DNA of 5,025 bases from an uncultured Terriglobales bacterium (lineage in GTDB: Bacteria > Acidobacteriota > Terriglobia > Terriglobales > Acidobacteriaceae): positions 1-5,025 of the forward strand of contig CATPBY010000529.1 of the NCBI GenBank assembly GCA_955652845.1. Reading direction: 5' to 3'. A program made the translations under genes and the position numbers. This document shows positions 1-5,025 of the stretch, piece after piece (positions within the stretch are counted from its first letter, which is position 1; every line of letters begins with the position of its first letter). Below the pieces are notes generated by a model. It ran no database searches. It was not told the origin of the DNA and saw nothing but the letters and a program-made list of their open reading frames with translations.

Positions 1-188
1 CCCAGGCACACACCAAGCCAGGCCATGAAGCTGAGCAGATAGGCACGGAAAAACTGGTCCGGGTGGAAAAACGCCCCGATCAGCGAGAGCGCAGCAAATA
101 TCAATCCGACGACAAGTGAGCGCCGCCCTATGGTCCCGATTATCGGCGGAGCCATCAAATCCAGATTGTCGACGGGCGCCGGGCTCAT
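1..188 (-). CDS. actF: ActF, NrfD-like membrane subunit of Alternative Complex III (N-terminal part)
   Basis: Only the first 62 codons are present; the gene runs off the window at position 1. The ATG at 188-186 overlaps the actE stop in an ATGA junction, and a good Shine-Dalgarno lies six bases upstream, so the start is well supported. The visible protein has a polar N-terminus (MSPAPVDNLDLMAPP), a first hydrophobic helix at about residues 24-41 (SLVVGLIFAALSLIGAFF), a short link HPDQFFRAYL, and the beginning of a second helix (LSFMAWLGVCLG). This pattern, together with the position directly after actE, matches the start of ActF. ActF is the second NrfD/PsrC-like helix-bundle protein of ACIII, sits beside ActC in the cytoplasmic membrane and is implicated in proton translocation. 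The fragment is too short to check its functional residues, so the assignment rests largely on context. Confidence 0.88.
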   Translation of the reverse strand, partial: MSPAPVDNLDLMAPPIIGTIGRRSLVVGLIFAALSLIGAFFHPDQFFRAYLLSFMAWLGVCL

Positions 189-871
189 TTCTGTCCCTCT
201 TCATTGTTCTGGGCTTTCGGCGCGATTACAGGTAGCGTGGCGCCTGAACCAGGCTCTACGAAAGCTGGGACTTCGGATGGCACTTTCTGTCCTGCCGGAA
301 CATCATTCGCACTCGCTGTCTGGCTCAGCTGTAAGGCTCGGATATAAGCCACAATGCTCCAGCGATCGCGTGGTGAGATTTGCGACGCGTAATCGGGCAT
401 GGCGCCAAAGCCGTTGGTCATGACATCGAAAAAGTACCCCAGCGGCGCTTTGCGCAAGCGCTCAGTGTGATAGGAGGGTGGTTGGCGGTAGCCCCGCTTC
501 ACGATCATGCCATTTCCATCGCCCAGGCGCGAATGGCAGGGGGCACAATAAATGTTGAAACGCTCACGGCCGCGCGCCAGAATCTCTTGGGACACCGGGA
601 AAGGCATGTAGTCGCCGGGATTGTTTCCGATTTTTCCGGTGTAAAGATATGTGTCCTCATGCAGCTGTCCGCGCGCCATGGCGCCTTCCACGGGCGGACG
701 CGCAGAACGCAGGTCGGCGTAGAAGTCGCTCTGCGCGAGCGGTTTGAAGCGCGGCTGGTCATGCATGTCCTGACGGCATCCTGCCAGAACCAGCAACAAA
801 AATGCAGGCGCTAGCGTCCTCGCTCGTGCTGCGCGAGCACAGGCGAGGACGCGGGCGCCTACATAACTCAT
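185..871 (-). CDS. actE: ActE, monoheme cytochrome c lipoprotein of Alternative Complex III
   Basis: This 228-residue protein carries one c-type heme and is expected to be lipid-anchored on the periplasmic face, passing electrons from the ACIII core to an acceptor. The N-terminus has an arginine-rich region (residues 7-18), a hydrophobic stretch (about 20-30) and a lipobox LAGC with the lipidated Cys at residue 32. The heme-binding motif CAPCH is at residues 109-113 (bases 533-547), in the context FNIYCAPCHSRLGDG. A probable axial ligand is Met158 in GAMPDYA, and the final helix of the fold is near RWSIVAYIRALQ. Residues 181-228 form a Pro/Ala-rich tail. The ATG at 871 is the only plausible start: the next Met, residue 36, lies after the lipobox. 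actE starts 10 bases after actD, and its stop overlaps the actF start. No convincing Shine-Dalgarno is visible; AGGTG lies too far upstream. A strong inverted repeat occupies codons 4-22. Confidence 0.93.
   Translation of the reverse strand: MSYVGARVLACARAARARTLAPAFLLLVLAGCRQDMHDQPRFKPLAQSDFYADLRSARPPVEGAMARGQLHEDTYLYTGKIGNNPGDYMPFPVSQEILARGRERFNIYCAPCHSRLGDGNGMIVKRGYRQPPSYHTERLRKAPLGYFFDVMTNGFGAMPDYASQISPRDRWSIVAYIRALQLSQTASANDVPAGQKVPSEVPAFVEPGSGATLPVIAPKAQNNEEGQK
195..200 (-). promoter_or_regulatory. Ribosome binding site of actF
   Basis: Read on the minus strand this is AGAGGG, followed by the six bases ACAGAA and then the actF ATG. It lies inside the last codons of actE, so actF can be initiated independently as well as by coupling through the ATGA overlap. 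It supports the ATG at 188 as the true start. Confidence 0.7.
806..860. repeat. Near-perfect inverted repeat (25-base arms, 5-base loop) inside the 5' coding part of actE
   Basis: Arms at 806-830 and 836-860 flank the loop GCGCG. Aligned by hand, 21 of 25 positions form Watson-Crick pairs, including an uninterrupted block of ten (GCGTCCTCGC against GCGAGGACGC) and a terminal block of six (AGGCGC against GCGCCT). In the actE mRNA one of the four remaining positions is a G-U pair. The structure spans nucleotides 12 to 66 of actE and encodes residues 4-22, the arginine-rich region of the signal peptide. It could be an mRNA hairpin limiting or timing actE translation, a small palindromic element inserted in frame, or a by-product of GC-rich Ala/Arg codons. 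There is no U-run after it in the transcribed direction, so an intrinsic terminator is unlikely. Confidence 0.75.
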
Positions 872-881
872 GCAAACAGGA

Positions 882-1418
882 TTAATCCGGCACCTCCGCT
901 ATGGATCGTGGGCTGAGGCTTTCCAGAAAACGCCGGGTTTCTATCGAACTGTATTTCGGGTCGGAGGAAAACACGATCAGGAAGAACCGGTCCTTGGTGG
1001 CAAATGCAAAGCGGGGCACGTTGAACACCGGATGGTATGGCATGGGTAACCCATTCAGCGCCAGCATTCCCAGGACGGCGGAGATGCCAGCGAAGAGGAT
1101 CGTCATCTCGAAGGTCACAATGATAAATGCCGGCCATGAATGATAGGGTTTGCCACCCACGTTGATGGGATAGCTGATCACCGACATCCAGTACTGCATG
1201 GCATAGCCAGTGATGCCGCCGATCAATCCGCCAATCAGCACCACCAGCGGCATTTCGTCGCGATGGAAGCCGACCGCTTCCGCCAGCCCCTCGATGGGAA
1301 ACGGACTGTATGCGTCAACCTTCCTGTAGCCTGCTTGCTGTACGCGGTGGGCGGCAGCCACCAAACTGGTCGGGGAGTCAAACTCCGCCATGAATCCGTA
1401 TGTGCCAGCGCGCCTCAT
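882..1418 (-). CDS. actD: ActD, DUF3341 membrane subunit of Alternative Complex III
   Basis: This 178-residue protein matches the ActD/DUF3341 family in length and layout. A soluble N-terminal part (GTYGFMAEFDSPTSL, then a Val/Ala-rich helix and VDAYSPFPIEGL) is followed by two membrane helices at about residues 57-79 and 96-120. Between them is the family-like segment YPINVGGKPYHSWPAF. After the second helix come LPMPYHPVFN and a short cytoplasmic tail containing RFFLIVFSSDP. In known ACIII structures ActD contributes two helices that help tie the membrane subunits together; it binds no redox cofactor, and none is indicated here. The start at 1418 overlaps the actC stop (ATGA) and has a strong Shine-Dalgarno. 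The TAA stop lies ten bases before actE. The precise role of ActD in the complex remains poorly defined even in studied species. Confidence 0.93.
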   Translation of the reverse strand: MRRAGTYGFMAEFDSPTSLVAAAHRVQQAGYRKVDAYSPFPIEGLAEAVGFHRDEMPLVVLIGGLIGGITGYAMQYWMSVISYPINVGGKPYHSWPAFIIVTFEMTILFAGISAVLGMLALNGLPMPYHPVFNVPRFAFATKDRFFLIVFSSDPKYSSIETRRFLESLSPRSIAEVPD

Positions 1419-2791
1419 TCCTTTACCTCCGCTTCCGGCAGCAGAGTGCGCATTTCAAAGATGGAAATCATGGGCAGGACGCGCACGAACAGGAACATGG
1501 CCGCCAGAAACATCCCAATGGTGCCGATGTATGTCATCCAATCCCAGCGTGTCGGGTAGTACATTCCCCAGGATGAAGTCAGGAAATCGCGATGCAGGCT
1601 GACTACCACAATGATGAAGCGTTCCAGCCACATGCCGACAAGCACGACACCTGAAACCAGAAAAAGCCAGATCGGGCTACTCCGCAACCTGGGAATCCAC
1701 AGCACCTGCGGAATAACGATGTTGCAGATCAGCAGCATGTAATAGAAAAACGCGTAGGGACCGTGCAGGCGGTTCCACAGGGTGAACCCGTCGTAGCGAT
1801 TGCCGCTGTACCATCCCATGAAGCCTTCAATGATGTACCCGTAGGCTACGATGAGGCCGGTCGCCAGCATAACTTTCGCCGAGTTCTGCAGGTGGCGCTC
1901 GGTGATGAAGTCTTCCAACTGGAAGATTTTGCGGATGGGAATCGACAGCATCAGCACCATGGCGAAGCCGGAATAAATTGCGCCGGCCACAAAGTACGGT
2001 GGAAAAATTGTGGTATGCCAGCCCGGCACAATGCCTATCGCAAAATCAAAGCTCACGACAGTGTGTACAGAGAGCACCAGTGGCGTCGCCAGCCCGGCAA
2101 GCAGCAAATATGCGGTCTCGTACCGGTGCCAGTGCCGAGCCGAACCACGCCAGCCCATGGCCAATATTCCGTAGATGATTCGTGACGCATGATTGGTGGA
2201 GCGATCGCGCAAGGTTGCCAGGTCCGGGATCAGTCCGATGAACCAGAACAACAGTGAGATGGTGGCGTATGTGGAAACGGCAAAAACATCCCAGATCAGA
2301 GGGCTGCGAAACTGCGGCCACACCTTCATGGTGTTGGGGTAAGGGAAAAGCCAGTACGCCAGCCAGGGCCGGCCGACGTGAATCAAGGGAAAAATTCCGG
2401 CGCTGGCCACGGCAAACAGCGTCATGGCTTCAGCAAACCGGTTGATAGAATTACGCCAGGATTGCCGCAGCAAAAGAAGGATGGCGGAGATTAATGTACC
2501 CGCGTGCCCAATTCCGATCCACCAGACGAAGTTGACGATGGCAAATCCCCATCCGATCGGGATGGTCACTCCCCAGATGCCGGTGCCCCGGACGCACAGA
2601 TAGCCAATGGCGTACAGCATCATCATGGTGAGCAGAAAGGCGAGGCCGAAGCCGAAGAACCACCCATTCGAGGTGGGACGCGTCAGCACGATCGAGCTGA
2701 TCTTGTCGGTGACCGAGCCGAAGGTGTATCCCGGTTCGATGACCGGGGCGCGTTCCCTCTCGGCTGTCACTGGTTCGGTTCGCTCGTCCAT
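1415..2791 (-). CDS. actC: ActC, NrfD/PsrC-like quinol-oxidising membrane subunit of Alternative Complex III
   Basis: This 458-residue polytopic protein belongs to the NrfD/PsrC (polysulfide reductase membrane subunit) family. In ACIII it holds the quinol-oxidation site close to the [3Fe-4S] cluster of ActB and is implicated in proton transfer. About ten hydrophobic helices can be placed by eye, near residues 43-66, 80-108, 120-140, 164-188, 225-246, 264-284, 305-326, 343-366, 373-398 and 418-438. ActC-like landmarks include GIGHAGTLISAILLLLRQSW (about 93-112), INRFAEAMT (116-124), HVGRPWLAYWLFPYPN (138-153), FQLEDFITERH (290-300), and MWLERFIIVVVSLHRDF (387-403). The N-terminal 30 residues are polar and cytoplasmic. 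The ATG at 2791 lies 12 bases after the actB stop without a clear Shine-Dalgarno, which suggests coupled translation. The length is typical and no disruption was seen. Which residues bind quinol cannot be fixed from the sequence alone. Confidence 0.95.
   Translation of the reverse strand: MDERTEPVTAERERAPVIEPGYTFGSVTDKISSIVLTRPTSNGWFFGFGLAFLLTMMMLYAIGYLCVRGTGIWGVTIPIGWGFAIVNFVWWIGIGHAGTLISAILLLLRQSWRNSINRFAEAMTLFAVASAGIFPLIHVGRPWLAYWLFPYPNTMKVWPQFRSPLIWDVFAVSTYATISLLFWFIGLIPDLATLRDRSTNHASRIIYGILAMGWRGSARHWHRYETAYLLLAGLATPLVLSVHTVVSFDFAIGIVPGWHTTIFPPYFVAGAIYSGFAMVLMLSIPIRKIFQLEDFITERHLQNSAKVMLATGLIVAYGYIIEGFMGWYSGNRYDGFTLWNRLHGPYAFFYYMLLICNIVIPQVLWIPRLRSSPIWLFLVSGVVLVGMWLERFIIVVVSLHRDFLTSSWGMYYPTRWDWMTYIGTIGMFLAAMFLFVRVLPMISIFEMRTLLPEAEVKE
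1426..1430 (-). promoter_or_regulatory. Ribosome binding site of actD
   Basis: On the minus strand this reads GGAGG, followed by TAAAGGA and then the actD ATG, which is close to ideal spacing. It is embedded in the last codons of actC. It is the strongest Shine-Dalgarno among the junctions in this window and fixes the actD start at 1418. Confidence 0.8.
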
Positions 2792-2803
2792 GACTGTGCT
2801 CGT

Positions 2804-5025
2804 TTAGCCTTTCAATTCAGGGTTCGGGTTACGAATCTCGGCCAGATATGTGGTGCGCGGACGCGTGTTCAGGTCCGCCAACAGGCTGTAATTGCGTGCG
2901 CCCGCTTTCAGTTTTGAGACCCGGCTTTCGGGATCATTGATATTGCCGAAAATAATTGCATTAGCCGGGCAGGATTGCTGGCAGGCTGTCTGCAATTCTC
3001 CATCCTGAATTTTGCGGTCTTCGCGTTCGGAATCAATCCGGTGCTCGCTGATTCGCTGCACGCAATAGGTGCACTTTTCCATCACGCCGCGGCTGCGCAC
3101 GGTTACGTCGGGATTGCGCATCATCTTGTACTGCGGCGTCTCCCAGTCCTGAAACAGCAGGAAGTTGAAGCGCCGCACTTTGTACGGGCAGTTGTTGGAG
3201 CAGTAACGCGTGCCCACACAGCGGTTGTAGGTCATGTCGTTCAGGCCTTCGGTGCTGTGAACCGTGGCTCCGACGGGACAGACTACCTCGCACGGCGCGT
3301 TCTCGCACTGCATGCAAGGCACCGGCTGGAAGTACGCTTTGGGATTATCCCGATCACCCTGGTAATAAGCATCGACGCGAAGCCAATGCATGTGGCGGCC
3401 GATGACAACCTGCTCCTTGCCAACAACCGGAATGTTGTTTTCTGACTGACAGGCAAGGATGCAGTTGTTGCAGCCGACGCATGCATTCATGTCGATGGCC
3501 ATGCCCCAGGCATAGGGCTCGCTGGCATAGGGATAGGGTTGGTACAGCGTCAACTCCGCCGGCGGCTCTTCTTCTTTGGCGAAGTTGGGATCTTTGCGGT
3601 ACTCCTCCAGGCGGGCGCTTCGTACCAGAGGGCGTGTCGCTCCGTTTGGAGTGTCCATGGTCTGGTAGCCCTGGGTGGATGCCAGCTTGTAAGTGCCTCC
3701 GGTCTTGCGGATGGCGACTCCGGTGGTGAACCACGGCGTCGCGCTATTGCGCAGCGCATACATGTCAAAGCCTGCGCCGGTTCCTGCGCGGCCGGCGCGC
3801 CGGCGACCGTAGCCCAGGAACACAGTGACAGAATTGTCGGGGTGACCGGCTTGTATCCAGACCGGAGCGGCGACTTTCTTGCCATTCAGCTCAAGTTCGA
3901 CGATGTCCTCGGTCTTCAGCCCCATCCGGGCTGCCATGGCTGGGCCGACCAAGACCGGGTTATCCCATGTGATCTTGGTCATCGGCTTGGGCAGTTCCTG
4001 CAGCCAGCCGTTGTTCGCGAATTGACCGTCGTAAATGGAGGGATCACGGCGGAAATTCAGTTCGATTGCTGTATCCGCGCTCCATTTCCACCCGAAGCTG
4101 TCATTTTTCACGACAGCAGATTTGGCCAGATAAGTTGTCCCCTCGATCCAGCCATTGTGGAGCGATTTTCGCCAGAACAGGTCGAAATCCGAGCCCGGAT
4201 GCGCATTCTTCCAATATGACTGCACAATGTCGTGGCCGGTGGCATCAACTTGACCAGCCAGTAGCGCGGCCAATTCGTTTGCACTCTTTCCGTTGTAGAG
4301 AGGCGCGATCAAAGGCTGCACGATGCTTACCGTTCCGTCGTAAGCTCGGGTATCACCCCAGGCTTCGAGATAGTGCGTTTCATTCACATGCCACTGGCAT
4401 AGTTCGGCGGTCTCGTTCTGACAAAGACCGAGGTGAACCCGCAGCGGGATGTTTGTGTTCCTGAGCGCATCGGCAAAACCTAGATCAGCGGGAGCATCAT
4501 AGGCGGGATTTCCACCCATGATGATCAGAGTGTCGACTTTTCCCGCGCGCATCTCGACGACCAGGTCTTTAATGGAATCCGCCTGGTTGACGGGGTTGGC
4601 ATTCACCGGTTCGGTATAGAACACGGTTTTGTCAACATTTCCGAGCGCCTGATTTACGGCCAGAGCGAAAGCATGCACGACGGGCGGCTGATGGTCGCCG
4701 ACGATAACAATGCTAGAACCACGATGGGCCAGAAGATCTTGGAGCATGGGGCCCGCAATTCCGGGGTTGTCTCCTGCCACCCCTCCGGCCGGCGGATTGA
4801 TAGGCAAATGGCTCGATAGGTTTTGCGCGAACTTCTCGATCTCAACTGAGCGCATCGCGAGCCGGTGGTCCGCCTTCGCCCCCGTCGCACTCATTGTGCT
4901 CTCGACCACGTAGAGCCGGCTCATGTTGCCGGAATCCGGATTGCGCCGCTTGGCGAAATCGCGGATGTAGCGGACGTTCCCGGGGAATCCCGCGGAAAGA
5001 AAATCCGCGTCGAGCGAAACAACTA
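2804..5025 (-). CDS. actB: ActB, molybdopterin-like/iron-sulfur subunit of Alternative Complex III (5' end outside window)
   Basis: The frame is open to the window edge, giving 739 C-terminal residues (numbered here from base 5023); family members are near 1,000, so roughly 300 residues are missing, including any export signal. The ATG at 4924 is internal: conserved-looking sequence (SLDADFLSAGFPGNVRYIRD) precedes it in frame. Residues 1 to about 490 form the molybdopterin-oxidoreductase-like B1 domain, which in ACIII binds no molybdenum cofactor. The rest is the B2 ferredoxin-like domain with four cysteine motifs: CxxCxxCxxxC at 515-525 (3449-3481), CxxCxxxxCxxxCP at 570-583, CVGTRYCSNNCP at 602-613 (three Cys), and C651/C654 with C681/C685 (2969-3073). 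Fifteen cysteines fit three [4Fe-4S] and one [3Fe-4S] cluster, as known for ActB. It relays electrons from quinol at ActC to the cytochrome subunits. The TAA stop is 12 bases before actC. Confidence 0.96.
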   Translation of the reverse strand, partial: VVSLDADFLSAGFPGNVRYIRDFAKRRNPDSGNMSRLYVVESTMSATGAKADHRLAMRSVEIEKFAQNLSSHLPINPPAGGVAGDNPGIAGPMLQDLLAHRGSSIVIVGDHQPPVVHAFALAVNQALGNVDKTVFYTEPVNANPVNQADSIKDLVVEMRAGKVDTLIIMGGNPAYDAPADLGFADALRNTNIPLRVHLGLCQNETAELCQWHVNETHYLEAWGDTRAYDGTVSIVQPLIAPLYNGKSANELAALLAGQVDATGHDIVQSYWKNAHPGSDFDLFWRKSLHNGWIEGTTYLAKSAVVKNDSFGWKWSADTAIELNFRRDPSIYDGQFANNGWLQELPKPMTKITWDNPVLVGPAMAARMGLKTEDIVELELNGKKVAAPVWIQAGHPDNSVTVFLGYGRRRAGRAGTGAGFDMYALRNSATPWFTTGVAIRKTGGTYKLASTQGYQTMDTPNGATRPLVRSARLEEYRKDPNFAKEEEPPAELTLYQPYPYASEPYAWGMAIDMNACVGCNNCILACQSENNIPVVGKEQVVIGRHMHWLRVDAYYQGDRDNPKAYFQPVPCMQCENAPCEVVCPVGATVHSTEGLNDMTYNRCVGTRYCSNNCPYKVRRFNFLLFQDWETPQYKMMRNPDVTVRSRGVMEKCTYCVQRISEHRIDSEREDRKIQDGELQTACQQSCPANAIIFGNINDPESRVSKLKAGARNYSLLADLNTRPRTTYLAEIRNPNPELKG

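Noticed and set aside
380..814. Plus-strand open frame of 144 codons opposite actE
   Set aside because: It is antisense to actE, including the CAPCH heme motif, with no family resemblance; a shadow frame.
806..860. Reading the actE hairpin as an intrinsic transcription terminator
   Set aside because: No U-rich run follows it on the transcribed strand, and it sits inside a coding region in the middle of an operon.
1911..1926. Inverted repeat TCTTCCA-AC-TGGAAGA in actC
   Set aside because: Seven-base arms with a two-base loop, fully explained by coding for the conserved-looking ActC segment FQLEDF; too short and tight to suggest a regulatory hairpin.
2975..3445. Plus-strand open frame of 156 codons opposite the ActB cluster-binding region
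   Set aside because: The minus strand here carries the ordered cysteine motifs of ActB, which settles the coding strand.
3791..3804. Perfect 14-base GC palindrome GCCGGCGCGCCGGC
   Set aside because: It falls in the Arg/Ala/Gly-rich ActB segment GRRRAGRAG; GC-rich codons for these residues produce such palindromes readily, and the stem would have no usable loop.
3539..4219. Plus-strand open frame of 226 codons opposite actB
   Set aside because: It lies wholly antisense to a well-conserved part of actB, has no recognisable domain or ribosome binding site, and its composition is what the complementary strand of a GC-rich gene gives.
2804..5025. Calling actB a catalytic molybdoenzyme (formate dehydrogenase or polysulfide/DMSO reductase type)
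   Set aside because: The domain is fused to the four-motif ferredoxin-like part on one chain and is followed by NrfD-like, DUF3341 and cytochrome c genes, which is the ACIII arrangement; ActB proteins are known to lack the molybdenum cofactor.

Overview
The window holds one strand-consistent gene cluster, read entirely on the minus strand. It encodes most of Alternative Complex III (ACIII), the membrane quinol:electron-acceptor oxidoreductase that replaces the cytochrome bc1 complex in many bacteria. In transcription order (high to low coordinates) it contains actB (5' end outside the window), actC, actD, actE and the first 62 codons of actF. The subunits are recognised from their sequences: an iron-sulfur protein of the molybdoenzyme superfamily, an NrfD/PsrC-like integral membrane protein, a DUF3341 membrane protein, a monoheme c-type cytochrome lipoprotein, and the start of a second NrfD-like protein. 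actA, the usual first gene (multiheme cytochrome c), should lie beyond position 5025, and the rest of actF lies before position 1.

The genes are packed like an operon. actC/actD and actE/actF overlap by four bases (ATGA). actB/actC and actD/actE are separated by only 12 and 10 bases. There is no gene-free stretch of any size, and no promoter, terminator, RNA gene, mobile element or CRISPR array was seen. actD and actF have clear Shine-Dalgarno sequences; actC and actE do not.

How the parts work together (known for the family): quinol is oxidised at a site in ActC near the [3Fe-4S] cluster of ActB. Electrons pass through the ActB clusters to the hemes of ActA and ActE, and then to a cytochrome c oxidase or a soluble carrier. 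ActC and ActF form the two membrane helix bundles implicated in proton transfer, and ActD helps hold the membrane part together.

The organism is a bacterium with an aerobic-type respiratory chain and a moderately GC-rich genome. The gene order and single-chain ActB would fit Acidobacteriota or a related group, but this is an inference made without database comparison. The system is known, not new. The one feature the protein annotation does not explain is a 55-bp near-perfect inverted repeat (806-860) inside the signal-peptide coding part of actE.
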